From NCBI GenBank assembly GCA_002314935.1, contig DCHW01000008.1:1-16280 (forward strand): DNA of 16,280 nucleotides, read 5' to 3'. Position 1 is the stretch's first letter. Every line of letters starts with the position of its first letter. The translations under genes and the position numbers were made by a program. Below the pieces are notes generated by a model, which worked only from the letters and a program-made list of their open reading frames with translations, was not told the origin of the DNA and ran no database searches. This stretch comes from Clostridiales bacterium UBA1742 (lineage in GTDB: Bacteria; Bacillota; Clostridia; TANB77; CAG-508). Positions 1 to 8,188 of this stretch are shown piece after piece.

Positions 1-80
1 ACATATCTATTTTAAACCTATAAATATATATAAAACGCATAATAAATAGTAACTTTATTTCAATGAACCAATTAATTTAC

Positions 81-117
81 AAAAAAAGGTTTTACATACT
101 ATGTAAAACCTTTTTTT
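81..117 (-). terminator. Intrinsic terminator after mscL
   Basis: An 11-bp perfect inverted repeat (87-97 with 101-111) closes a three-base loop. It is flanked by seven A on one side and seven T on the other, so it can terminate on either strand. It lies 18 bases past the mscL stop. The remaining 80 bases to the window edge hold no gene that I can see. Confidence 0.85.
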
Positions 118-134
118 ATATATTTAAAATATTT

Positions 135-533
135 TTATTTATTATTTTCCTTTAATAAATCCCTTATTTCTTCTAGCAAAACAATATCATCTGGTTTAGC
201 TGGTTCTTCTGGCTTTTCTTCCTCTTTTCCCATTATTTTATCCATTCTTGATGTAATTCTGTTTACAAATTTCACAATTAAGAATATACAAAAAGCAACT
301 ATTAAAAAGTCAATTACATTCTGAATAAAATTTCCATATTTCACTTCTGCTTCTCCAATTTTAAAACTTAAACTTGTAAAATCAATTCCTCCAATTAATA
401 CACCTATTAGTGGCATTAACAAATCATTTACAACTGAAGAAACTATTTTACCAAATGCAGATCCTATAATAACACCAACTGCTAAATCCATTACATTACC
501 TTGTGCTATAAACTTTTTAAACTCTTTTAACAT
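135..533 (-). CDS. mscL: Large-conductance mechanosensitive channel MscL
   Basis: MscL forms a homopentameric pore in the cytoplasmic membrane that opens under high membrane tension and releases solutes during osmotic downshock. The 132-residue length is normal for the family. The N-terminus (MLKEFKKFIAQGNVMDLAVG) and the following first helix, AVGVIIGSAFGKIVSSVVNDL, are the family signature. A periplasmic loop with GGIDF, a second helix at about 71-93, and a charged C-terminal cytoplasmic helix (KEEEKPEEPAKPDD then LLEEIRDLL) follow in the usual order. The start is supported by AAGGAG seven bases upstream of the ATG. It is the last gene of a two-gene unit: the upstream membrane protein ends 27 bases before it, and a strong terminator follows. 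Confidence 0.97.
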   Translation of the reverse strand: MLKEFKKFIAQGNVMDLAVGVIIGSAFGKIVSSVVNDLLMPLIGVLIGGIDFTSLSFKIGEAEVKYGNFIQNVIDFLIVAFCIFLIVKFVNRITSRMDKIMGKEEEKPEEPAKPDDIVLLEEIRDLLKENNK

Positions 534-560
534 ATTTATTTCTCCTTTTCTATTATATTT

Positions 561-1028
561 TTATTTTTCTTCATTTTTGATTTCAGTAATATTTTTATCA
601 CCTTTATATATAATTGGATATGCAGCTGTAACAACAAATCCTATCCATACAAGTATAGCTCCAAATCCAGCTTTTGTTATTGATGATGTAAATACGCTTG
701 AATTTGTAATTAAAACTAAAAGTATTCCTAGTGCAACTAGAACCCAAATCATTTTCTGATTTTTAAAGAAAGTAATTTTTGAAGCAATATTAGCAGGTAC
801 TTTTTCTGTTATAAAATCACTAAATATCGTTGCTAGTCCAACTAGTCCTAAAAAGATTAAAACTTTTCCTTCCCAATATCCAGCTAAAGAAACGCCTTCT
901 TTAATTCCAAAAATTGAAACCACAACATACTTAAAAAAAGTACTTATAATTATTAATACTACCCCTATTATTCCTAATATTTTTGTGTTTTGACATTTAT
1001 CTTTTACTATTTCCCAATATTTGTTCAT
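561..1028 (-). CDS. Four-helix membrane protein of unknown function
   Basis: A 155-residue protein that I do not recognise as a named family. Four hydrophobic segments are visible at about residues 17-40, 52-72, 93-111 and 120-141, with short charged stretches between them and a lysine- and glutamate-rich C-terminus (KGDKNITEIKNEEK). This predicts a small integral membrane protein with both ends in the cytoplasm. The ATG has a strong GGGGAGG site. A promoter (1066-1094) lies directly upstream, and mscL follows after 27 bases, so the two are probably co-transcribed. That pairing could hint at an envelope or osmotic role, but this is only inference from position. Confidence 0.8.
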   Translation of the reverse strand: MNKYWEIVKDKCQNTKILGIIGVVLIIISTFFKYVVVSIFGIKEGVSLAGYWEGKVLIFLGLVGLATIFSDFITEKVPANIASKITFFKNQKMIWVLVALGILLVLITNSSVFTSSITKAGFGAILVWIGFVVTAAYPIIYKGDKNITEIKNEEK

Positions 1029-1065
1029 ATTTTATTCCTCCCCAAAAAACATTTTTTATGACATA

Positions 1066-1094
1066 AATATAGTTTATAAATCCAATTTTGTCAA
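1066..1094 (-). promoter_or_regulatory. Sigma-A-type promoter for the membrane protein and mscL
   Basis: On the minus strand TTGACA (1089-1094) and TATATT (1066-1071) are separated by exactly 17 bases, close to the vegetative consensus. It lies between the rpiB stop and the next ATG, about 38 bases upstream of that ATG. Confidence 0.7.
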
Positions 1095-1098
1095 TATT

Positions 1099-1545
1099 TT
1101 ATTTCATATTTTCTTTTTCTATTTCATCTACAATATCTAATCTTATTTGATGTCTTCCACCTTCAAATTCTGTTGCAAGCCAAGTCCTTAATATACATAT
1201 TGCTTGATTTACTGTAACATAATCAGCACCTAAAGCTAATACATTTGTATTATTATGCATTCTAGAATATTTTGCAGCTTCTTCTACAAAGCATGGTGCA
1301 CTTCTAATACCTTTAAATTTATTTGCAACCATTGCCATTCCATATCCTGATCTACAAATTAAAATTCCTTTATCACATTTTTTATTTTGTACAGCCTTTG
1401 AAACTTCTTTTGCAATATTAGGATAATCAACTTTTTCTTCAGAATTTGTTCCATAATCTTTATACTCTATTCCAACTTCATCCAAATATTTTTTTATTTC
1501 TTCTTTTAGTTTGTATCCTCCATGATCTGCCCCAATTGCTATCAT
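1099..1545 (-). CDS. rpiB: RpiB/LacAB-family sugar-phosphate isomerase
   Basis: Ribose-5-phosphate isomerase B interconverts ribose 5-phosphate and ribulose 5-phosphate in the non-oxidative pentose phosphate pathway. The 148-residue length fits the family. The N-terminal MIAIGADHGGYKLKEEI carries the Asp-His pair of the substrate site. The family's catalytic cysteine is present in GILICRSGYGMAM, and HNNTNVLALGADYV supplies the conserved downstream histidine segment. The loop after the cysteine reads RSGYG rather than the classical GTGIG. That variant occurs in RpiB-like proteins whose substrate is less certain, so another aldose/ketose phosphate cannot be excluded. A clear AGGAGG site precedes the ATG. 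A TATAAT at 1571-1576 could be its -10 box but lacks a good -35. Confidence 0.88.
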   Translation of the reverse strand: MIAIGADHGGYKLKEEIKKYLDEVGIEYKDYGTNSEEKVDYPNIAKEVSKAVQNKKCDKGILICRSGYGMAMVANKFKGIRSAPCFVEEAAKYSRMHNNTNVLALGADYVTVNQAICILRTWLATEFEGGRHQIRLDIVDEIEKENMK

Positions 1546-1596
1546 ATATATACCTCCTATTTATATTTTCATTATAATATTATCATATAGGTATAA

Positions 1597-1625
1597 AAAA
1601 AGAAATAGAATTTTCTATTTCTTTT
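1597..1625 (-). terminator. Terminator between tyrS and rpiB
   Basis: A 12-bp inverted repeat (1599-1610 with 1613-1624) with a two-base loop lies just past the tyrS stop. On the minus strand a T-run follows it; A-rich flanks on the other side make it possibly bidirectional. The stem is A/T-rich, so it is weaker than it is long. Confidence 0.75.
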
Positions 1626-1632
1626 TTTATTA

Positions 1633-2859
1633 TTACATTGTTTTTCCAACATAATAATTTTTCTTTCCTCTTTTAATAATTAAATACGTTTCATTAATTA
1701 AATGTATTGCATTAATTTCACATTCTAAATCTGTTATTTTTTCACCATTTATTGCTATACTATTTCCTGTAATAAATTCTCTAGCTTGTCTTTTGCTTTG
1801 AGCAACATTCATTTCTACCAATATATCAATAATATTTTTATTTATAGTAATTTCTTTAACTTCGTTTCCTTTAAAAGCTTCTTCTAATTCTTCATTGTTT
1901 AATTGTTCAAATTTTCCACTAAATAGTGCTTCACTTATTTTAATAGCCTTTTCATATTCTTCTTTTCCATGTAAGTCTGTTATTATTTCTTTTGCAAGTG
2001 CTTTATGTGCTTCTCTAAGTTCTGGATGTTCTATATGTTTTTTCTCTATATCTTCAATTTCTTCTTTACTTAAAAATGTTAATTTTTTAAGATATTCTAT
2101 TATCATTGAATCTTCAAGATTAATTAAATATTGATATAGTTCATAGCTTGATGTTTTATTTTTGTCTAACCACAAAGCATTTCCTTCAGTTTTACCAAAC
2201 TTTACTCCGTTTGAATCTGTAACTAATGGCATAACCATTCCATAAGCTGTTTTATCTAGCTTTTTTCTTATTAATTCTATTCCAGATGTTATATTTCCCC
2301 ATTGATCAGAACCAGCTACTTGTAATGTACATCCTTTGTTTTCATATAAATATAAAAAGTCTAATGCTTGTAATATCATATATGAAAATTCTGCATATGT
2401 AATTCCTGTTTCCATTCTTGATTTTACTTTATCTTTTGCAAGCATATATCCTACATTAAAATATTTTCCATAATCTCTTAAAAAATCTATAACATCAATA
2501 TCTTTTGTCCAATCATAATTATTTACTACTTCAAATCCAAAAATATCTTTTGCTTGTTTTGTTAATCCTTTTATATTATGTTCTACTGCTTCTTTTGTTA
2601 TCATTGGTCTTTCTGCAGTTGGTTTTGGATCTCCAATTAATCCTGTTGCTCCTCCAACTAGTAAAATAGGTTTATGTCCATATTTTGCAAGTCTTTTACA
2701 AATTAAAAAAGATGAATAATGTCCAATATGCATACTATCTGCTGTTGGATCTGTTCCTATATAAAATGTTAAACTCTCATTGTTTAATTTGTTAATTAAT
2801 TCTTCATCGCTAATATCTTGTACTAATCCTCTCCATTGTAAATCTTCAAATAATGTCAT
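1633..2859 (-). CDS. tyrS: Tyrosyl-tRNA synthetase
   Basis: Charges tRNA-Tyr with tyrosine in the cytoplasm. The 408-residue protein has the class I HIGH motif (MHIGHYSS, residues 43-50), the tyrosine-site stretch YAEFSYMILQALDF (155-168), VAGSDQWGN (181-189) and the TyrS form of the second signature, KFGKT (220-224). A C-terminal S4 RNA-binding domain (QSKRQAREFITGNSIAING) follows. I chose the ATG at 2859 because AGGAGG (2867-2872) lies seven bases upstream. An in-frame TTG at 2892 would add 11 residues, but it falls inside the 3' arm of the leader terminator and has no ribosome site. One CGG trinucleotide occurs across the AAC-GGA codons at residues 217-218 without any frame break, a useful contrast with the CGG sites elsewhere. 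Expression is controlled by the T-box leader. Confidence 0.97.
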   Translation of the reverse strand: MTLFEDLQWRGLVQDISDEELINKLNNESLTFYIGTDPTADSMHIGHYSSFLICKRLAKYGHKPILLVGGATGLIGDPKPTAERPMITKEAVEHNIKGLTKQAKDIFGFEVVNNYDWTKDIDVIDFLRDYGKYFNVGYMLAKDKVKSRMETGITYAEFSYMILQALDFLYLYENKGCTLQVAGSDQWGNITSGIELIRKKLDKTAYGMVMPLVTDSNGVKFGKTEGNALWLDKNKTSSYELYQYLINLEDSMIIEYLKKLTFLSKEEIEDIEKKHIEHPELREAHKALAKEIITDLHGKEEYEKAIKISEALFSGKFEQLNNEELEEAFKGNEVKEITINKNIIDILVEMNVAQSKRQAREFITGNSIAINGEKITDLECEINAIHLINETYLIIKRGKKNYYVGKTM

Positions 2860-2876
2860 TTTATTTCCTCCTATAT

Positions 2877-2921
2877 AAACAAAATTGTCCAACTCTAACC
2901 TTTTTAAAGGACGAGTTGGAC
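2877..2921 (-). terminator. Regulated terminator of the tyrS T-box
   Basis: GTCCAACTC pairs with GAGTTGGAC (2887-2921), and an inner CCTTT/AAAGG extends the stem. It is followed on the minus strand by AATTTTGTTT. The 5' arm overlaps the antiterminator, so the two folds exclude each other. Confidence 0.88.
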
Positions 2922-3110
2922 TTTCGTTGTACCACCTTTATTCACAATATAAAATATTGCCTCATTATAGCTTGTTCGTAGCCACACGTAATTACTATAA
3001 GAAGTGTAATTCGAATTTTATATTCTTAATAATTTTCACCAACCATTATCTCTCTTCAAAGTTAATATAAATCCTACTAAATTCTTTTTAAAACATAATT
3101 AATTAAACTA
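2877..3110 (-). promoter_or_regulatory. T-box riboswitch leader, tyrosine type
   Basis: Reading the minus strand, the core GGTGGTACAACG (2925-2936) matches the T-box. AAAGG and ACG upstream pair with CGT and CCTTT downstream, leaving the classical seven-base bulge TGGTACA. The bulge's TGGT can pair with the tRNA 3' end, and its fourth base, U, suits the A discriminator of tRNA-Tyr. The competing terminator is at 2877-2921. Upstream are a stem III (CAATAT/ATATTG), a TTATAG/CTATAA stem, and a stem I with GAAGAGAG at its base. TAC at 3006-3008, just before the closing CTTC, is the likely tyrosine specifier; that assignment is less certain than the rest. Uncharged tRNA-Tyr should stabilise the antiterminator and raise tyrS expression. 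Confidence 0.9.
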
Positions 3111-3116
3111 ATACAT

Positions 3117-3145
3117 ATTTTAACATTCTATATTAATTTTGTCAA
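3117..3145 (-). promoter_or_regulatory. Promoter of the tyrS T-box transcript
   Basis: TTGACA (3140-3145) and TAAAAT (3117-3122) on the minus strand have a 17-base spacer. Transcription would start near 3110, just upstream of the stem I of the T-box. Confidence 0.75.
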
Positions 3146-3188
3146 TTTTGTTTTTAATAAAATAATATACTACCAATTATTACACCGT

Positions 3189-3217
3189 TTTACATTTTAC
3201 ATAAAAAGTTGTATAAT
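3189..3217 (+). promoter_or_regulatory. Promoter of the plus-strand orphan gene
   Basis: TTTACA (3189-3194) and TATAAT (3212-3217) with a 17-base spacer. It points away from the tyrS promoter; the two lie about 45 bases apart. The roughly 100-base untranslated leader contains a small hairpin (CTCTAA/TTAGAG, 3253-3268) of unknown role. Confidence 0.7.
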
Positions 3218-3323
3218 ATATATATGTATTCGTACATTGAAAATTACAGTTGCTCTAATATTTTAGAGTAGTTGTTCAATATATAGTTCAAAAATAATTT
3301 TAACACTAAAAGGAGTGTCAAAC

Positions 3324-3980
3324 TTGAAACATTTGAAACATTTTTATTTAATTGTCCTGGTCCTGTTAGTAATTGCTTCTTCAGCAGTTACAACAACAAT
3401 AAACCAGAAGAAGTTTTCTGTAGAGCGTGCTTCTCTTGAAGAAGAGCTTCGCATAGCAAAACTTTCTACAGAAAAAGCGTCAGAAAAAAAGGATTCTGAT
3501 GATTTCTCTCCATACATTGATTTGGTATATCTTCCAAGTGTGGAGAAAAACTCTAAAAATACACTTGAGACATCTAACTTTGATATATCAAAGATTTCCT
3601 CTAAGCTTCCTGACATTTCTCTCAATTGCGATATTTCTCGCATTGAACTTTTGGAAGGAAAATTTAATGATGAGGAGGTCGACCAGACCATACTTAGAGT
3701 TTATTTGGATGAAAGTTCGGAAGATTTTAGAGTTACCTTCTTACAGGGCGATTCCTTTATTGGAAATCTTCAGGAATCTGCATTATTTGCAGACAATCTT
3801 GAGCTTTCCTTCAGAGGATATCTGGGAGAACATAATGAGTCATTAACCATTAATGGTCTGCCTGAGAACCTGTCAACATTTACTATTAAAACTAGAGAGG
3901 CAACTCCTGGTTATACATTAGAGGTTGACGAAAATCTTCACACGGTTGAAACGATTCAATTCATTTTTCCGTGTAATTAA
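3324..3980 (+). CDS. Exported or membrane-anchored protein of unknown function
   Basis: I do not recognise this protein. It is 218 residues from the TTG at 3324, which sits eight bases after AAAGGAG; an in-frame GTG at 3315 overlaps that ribosome site and is less likely. Residues about 8-24 form one hydrophobic segment (FYLIVLVLLVIASSAVTT) that could be a signal peptide or a single anchor. A charged, helix-forming stretch with ERASLEEELRIAKLSTEKAS follows, then a probably beta-rich domain to the C-terminus (FPCN). There is no lipobox. By eye its base composition is clearly richer in G and C than its neighbours, it uses CGC arginine and CTT/CTG leucine codons, and it is the only gene on this strand, with its own promoter and terminator. 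This suggests transfer as a single-gene cassette. Two CGG trinucleotides are present, both across codon boundaries (TCG-GAA, ACG-GTT); none is in frame. Confidence 0.75.
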   Translation: MKHLKHFYLIVLVLLVIASSAVTTTINQKKFSVERASLEEELRIAKLSTEKASEKKDSDDFSPYIDLVYLPSVEKNSKNTLETSNFDISKISSKLPDISLNCDISRIELLEGKFNDEEVDQTILRVYLDESSEDFRVTFLQGDSFIGNLQESALFADNLELSFRGYLGEHNESLTINGLPENLSTFTIKTREATPGYTLEVDENLHTVETIQFIFPCN

Positions 3981-4003
3981 CAAATTTGAACTATATATTG
4001 CTT

Positions 4004-4035
4004 AAGAGTCTTCTGATTTTAGAAGACTCTTTTGT
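4004..4035 (+). terminator. Terminator of the plus-strand orphan gene
   Basis: A perfect 11-bp stem (AAGAGTCTTCT with AGAAGACTCTT) with a six-base loop, then TTGTT. On the other strand the hairpin lacks a T-run, but it is also the only hairpin downstream of the convergent ABC exporter operon. Confidence 0.88.
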
Positions 4036-4074
4036 TATTTATTTAAAATACAAATCATTAAATAATAGTTCATT

Positions 4075-5901
4075 TTATCCCGCTTCTTCCACATCAAATT
4101 GACTATTATATAACTCAGCATAAAATCCATTTTTGGCAAGTAGCTCTTCATGTGTTCCTTGTTCTACAACATCTCCATGATCCATTACTAATATTAAATC
4201 TGCATTTTTTATTGTAGATAGTCTATGTGCAATTATAAAGCTTGTTCTTCCCTTCATCAAATTATCCATTGCATCTTGAATTTGTATTTCTGTTCTTGTA
4301 TCAATTGAACTTGTTGCTTCATCTAATATCAATATTTTGGGATCTGCAAGTATAACTCTTGCTATTGTTAAAAGTTGTTTTTGTCCTGCAGATACATTGC
4401 TTGATTCTTCATTTAATACAGAATTATATCCATTTGGTAACGTTTTTATAAAATGATGTACATGTGCAGCTTTAGCTGCTTCAATTACTTCTGATTCATT
4501 AGCTTCTGGATTACCATATTTTATATTTTCTTTTACAGTTCCTCCAAATAGCCATGTATCTTGAAGTACCATTCCAAACATTTTTCTTAATTCTCCTCTT
4601 TTTATGTCTTTTATGTTATGTCCATCTACTAAAATTTCTCCACTATTTACATCATAAAATCTCATTAATAATTTTACCATTGTTGTTTTTCCAGCTCCTG
4701 TTGGTCCAACAATTGCAATCTTTTGTCCTTCATTTGCTTTTGCATTAAAATTATTAATTATTATTTTATTTTCATCATATCCAAATTGAACATTTTTAAA
4801 TTCAATATTTCCTTTTATTTTATCTGTATTAACACTTTTATCAGTTTCTTTTATTTCTTCAGCTTCGTCTAAAAATTCAAATACTCTTTCTGCTGCTGCA
4901 ACCATAGCTTGTAGCATTGCAGAAACTTGTGCTATTTGTTCTATTGGCTGTGTAAATCTTTTACTATACTGAATAAAACTTTGAATATTTCCAACTGTAA
5001 TTTTTCCTTGAATTGCTAAATATCCACCAACTACTGATACAGCTACATATCCAATATTCCCTACAAATCTCATTAACGGATGCATAAGTCCAGATAAAAA
5101 TTGTGATTTCCATCCTGATGTATATAGTTCTTGATTAGCTTTTTTAAAGTTTTGTATAGCTTCTTCTTCTCCATTAAAAGCTTTTACTATTGTATGACCA
5201 CCATAAATTTCTTCAACTTGCCCATTTACATGTCCTAAATAATCTTGTTGCATTTTAAAATATTTTTGAGATTTTTTAACTATCTTTTTTACTACCCAAA
5301 CTGTTATTGGTAATATTATTATAGAAATTATAGTCATAGTAAAACTAATTGATAACATCATTATCAAAATACCAATTACAGTACATACAGAAGTTATAAT
5401 TTCTGTAACACTTTGATTCAAATTTTGAGATAAAGTATCAATATCATTTGTAATTATAGATAAAACTTCTCCGTTTGTTTTTTTATCAAAATATTTCATT
5501 GGTAATTTATTTAATTTTTCTGCTATATCTTTCCTTAATTTATATGTTATTTTTTGTGTTACACCAGTCATTGTAAATCCTTGTATTAAAGAAAATACAG
5601 AACTTAATATATAAAAACCTAATAATAGTAATAAAATTTTTGCAATATTAGAAAAATTTATACCAGTTCCCCCAGATAATTTTCCTATAACACCATTATA
5701 TATTTCTGTTGTTGCGTCTCCTAATATCTTAGGCCCAACAATATTAAATATAGTTCCTCCAATTGCAAATGCAACTACAAAAAATAGTGCAACTTTATAT
5801 TTTAATAAATAATCCTTTAGTAATTTTTTAGTTGTTCCTTTAAAATTTTTTGCTTTTTGAACTTGACCTGCTCCATTTGGTCCTCCCATCGGTCCTGGCA
5901 T
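4075..5901 (-). CDS. ABC exporter half, ATP-competent subunit (LmrA/MdlB type)
   Basis: A 608-residue fused permease-ATPase half-transporter. Six membrane helices lie in about residues 37-330 and the nucleotide-binding domain in 365-600. Walker A is GPTGAGKTT (399-407), the Q-loop glutamine is 447, Walker B is ILILDE with catalytic Glu528, and the H-loop is IIAHRLST with His559. The signature is VSAGQ (503-507) instead of LSGGQ, a typical change in one half of a heterodimer. The N-terminus is glycine- and proline-rich (MPGPMGGPNGAGQ). Its ATG overlaps the stop of the upstream half by one base (TAATG), with GGAGG before it, implying coupled translation and a heterodimer. The substrate cannot be told; drugs, lipids or peptides are all possible for this family. 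Two CGG trinucleotides straddle codons (AAC-GGA, GCG-GGA) and cause no break. Confidence 0.93.
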   Translation of the reverse strand: MPGPMGGPNGAGQVQKAKNFKGTTKKLLKDYLLKYKVALFFVVAFAIGGTIFNIVGPKILGDATTEIYNGVIGKLSGGTGINFSNIAKILLLLLGFYILSSVFSLIQGFTMTGVTQKITYKLRKDIAEKLNKLPMKYFDKKTNGEVLSIITNDIDTLSQNLNQSVTEIITSVCTVIGILIMMLSISFTMTIISIIILPITVWVVKKIVKKSQKYFKMQQDYLGHVNGQVEEIYGGHTIVKAFNGEEEAIQNFKKANQELYTSGWKSQFLSGLMHPLMRFVGNIGYVAVSVVGGYLAIQGKITVGNIQSFIQYSKRFTQPIEQIAQVSAMLQAMVAAAERVFEFLDEAEEIKETDKSVNTDKIKGNIEFKNVQFGYDENKIIINNFNAKANEGQKIAIVGPTGAGKTTMVKLLMRFYDVNSGEILVDGHNIKDIKRGELRKMFGMVLQDTWLFGGTVKENIKYGNPEANESEVIEAAKAAHVHHFIKTLPNGYNSVLNEESSNVSAGQKQLLTIARVILADPKILILDEATSSIDTRTEIQIQDAMDNLMKGRTSFIIAHRLSTIKNADLILVMDHGDVVEQGTHEELLAKNGFYAELYNSQFDVEEAG

Positions 5902-8158
5902 TATACATCACCTCCAAGTTCTTTTTCTGTTAATTGTGACATTGCAATTTCTTTATATTCTTCGCAATTTTTCATTAATTCACTATGAGTTCCTTTTCCT
6001 ACAATCTTTCCTTCATCCAATACAATAATTTGATCTGCATTTAAAACAGTACTAATTCTTTGAGCAACAATTATTACAGTTTTTCCTTTAGTTTGTTTAT
6101 TAAGTTCTTCTCTTAATTTACTATCTGTTTTAAAATCTAATGCTGAAAAGCTATCATCAAATACAATTATTTCAGGATCAATTGCTAAGGCTCTTGCTAT
6201 TGACAAACGTTGTTTTTGTCCTCCTGATACATTGTTTCCACCGCTGAGCTATTTCAGATTGAAATTTTTTATCTTTGTTTTCTATGAATTCCATTGCTTG
6301 AGCAATTTTAGCTGCCTTTTCCATTTGTTCATCTGAAATAGATACATCTCCATATTTTATATTAGATTCAATTGTACCAGAAAACAAAATTCCTTTTTGT
6401 GGTACAAATCCTATTCTTTTTCTTAATTCTTTTTGTGGTACTTCTTTTATATTAACTCCATCTATTAATAATTCACCATTTGTTACATCATAAAAACGTG
6501 GTATTAGATTTACTACTGTTGATTTTCCACTTCCTGTACTTCCAATTATTGCTGTGGTTTTTCCTGGCATTGCAGTAAACGTAATGTCTTCTAATATTTC
6601 TGTATCTGCATCTGGATATCTAAATGAAACATCCTTAAATTCAACATATCCCTTTTTATCTTCTAAAAATTCTTTTGGATTTTCTATATCTTTTATAGAT
6701 GGTTCTGTTTCTAAAACTTCATTGATACGTTTTGCAGAAACAACTGCACGTGGAATCATTATTGAAGTTATAGATATAACTAAGAATGAAATTACTATTT
6801 GCATTGTATATTGTATAAAAGCCATCATATCTCCAACTTGAATAATTCCTTCATCAACCTTATGACCACCTACCCAAATTATTAAAAGCATAACTCCATT
6901 CATTACAAACATAAGCATTGGTGCCATAATACTCATAGCTCTATTTACAAAAATATTTGTTTTGGTTAAATCAGTATTTGCTTCATCAAATCTTTTCTCT
7001 TCTCTTTTTTCTGTATTAAAAGCTCTTATAACAGGTAAACCTGTTAAGATTTCTCTAGCAACTAAATTTAATTTATCAACTAAACTTTGTAATTTTTTAA
7101 ATTTAGGCATTGCAATTATAAATAAAACAAGCATTATAGAAATTATGCAAAGTATTGCAAATCCTATTACCCAAGCCATTGATGCATCACTATTATTTAA
7201 AACTCTAATTAGACCACCAACACCCATAATTGGTGCATATACTACCGTTCTAAATAGCATTGCTAATAACATTTGAATTTGTTGTATGTCATTTGTACTA
7301 CGTGTAATTAATGAGGCTGTTGAAAATTCTGTAAATTCTTTTCTTGTAAATTTTAAAACCCTTTCAAATACCTGTTCTCTTAATTGTTTTCCAAGTTGTG
7401 CTGCAACTTTAGATGATAAAAGCATAATTACAACAGCTGCCCCCATACTAATTATAGCAATTCCAATCATTTGAAATCCTGTTTTTAAAATATATTTATT
7501 TTGAATTGAATCTGTATTTACTCCAATTGCTGTATATTCACTCTTTGTTGCTTGAATAGCTGCTTGTGATGCCATACTTCCTAATGTTTCATTAAGATTT
7601 TTTTCAATTTCTTGAACTATCATATTTTTTTGATCTTCTGGTAAACTTTTTATTATATCTATTAAATTCATTTCGTTTAAAATTACTTTTTGATTTTCTG
7701 GAACATTTGATAATAATTGTTCTTTAATAATACTTCCAGTTTCATCACTATTTATAAAATATAACATTACAAAAGGATCTGTAATATAGCTATCTAATTT
7801 TTCCTTTTCATCAGAATTCAAATTATTTAATTTATATAGCTCCTCATTTTCTAATGCAGGATATTCTTTTTTTAGTTTATCATATTCATTTTCTGACAAT
7901 GTTTCTTTAGAAATTATTGTATAATAATTTAATATTTGATCATCATTTTCTGTGAACATTAACAAATTATCCATTGTTGATTTTCTAATTACATTTGGAG
8001 CAACATATTCTATTCCTCCGTGCTTGTATACCAATATTTACAATTTTAGATGTGTAATCTGGAAGTATTAAATCTGTCCATGCTTGTAAGCATAATAGTA
8101 CAAATAATATTACTACAGAAACCCACATATGCTTTAAGTTCTTTAATATTTTTAACAT
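5901..8158 (-). CDS. ABC exporter half, degenerate-site subunit; two +1 shifts at CGG
   Basis: Read directly, the gene falls into three overlapping frames (8158 to the stop at 7985, then about 8019-6178, then about 6242-5901). Dropping one C at 8020 and one at 6243 gives a continuous 751-residue protein with ordinary family sequence across both joins: NIGIQA-GGIEYV at Gly47 and SEIAQ-GGNNVSGGQKQ at Gly639. TM1 is at about 12-32, a long extracytoplasmic insert spans about 47-225, and the remaining helices follow. Walker A is GSTGSGKST (539-547), Gln587 is in the Q-loop, and the signature VSGGQ (643-647) is canonical. Asp668 replaces the catalytic Glu and Gln699 the H-loop His, so this half supplies the degenerate ATP site. 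The ATG at 8158 follows AAGGAGG. I regard it as a working, recoded gene rather than a pseudogene. Confidence 0.88.
6240..6243 (-). other. CGG +1 recoding site in ABC exporter half (Gly639)
   Basis: Minus strand GCT CAG C GGT GGA. In the incoming frame the codon is CGG; the frame that continues the protein begins with GGT. The family has Ala-Gln-Gly-Gly here, which is obtained only by skipping the C. Without the shift, translation stops about 21 codons later, before the signature motif. Confidence 0.85.
8017..8020 (-). other. CGG +1 recoding site in ABC exporter half (Gly47)
   Basis: Minus strand CAA GCA C GGA GGA. Skipping the C gives GIQAGGIE, matching the GIQ-x-GGIE pattern of this transporter family. 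In the unshifted frame a stop comes about 11 codons later. Confidence 0.82.
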
Positions 8159-8188
8159 TTTTTCCTCCTTGTTTAAAATCATCATTAT

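Noticed and set aside
2860..2892. An 11-residue N-terminal extension of TyrS from the TTG at 2892
   Set aside because: It lies in the terminator arm and the ribosome site of the T-box leader; the ATG at 2859 has AGGAGG at correct distance and matches the usual TyrS start.
3315..3323. GTG at 3315 as the start of the plus-strand gene
   Set aside because: It overlaps the AAAGGAG site itself; TTG at 3324 has proper spacing.
3189..4035. The orphan gene as part of a transposon or integrated element
   Set aside because: I see no transposase, integrase, terminal inverted repeats or target duplication around it; only composition and strand suggest transfer.
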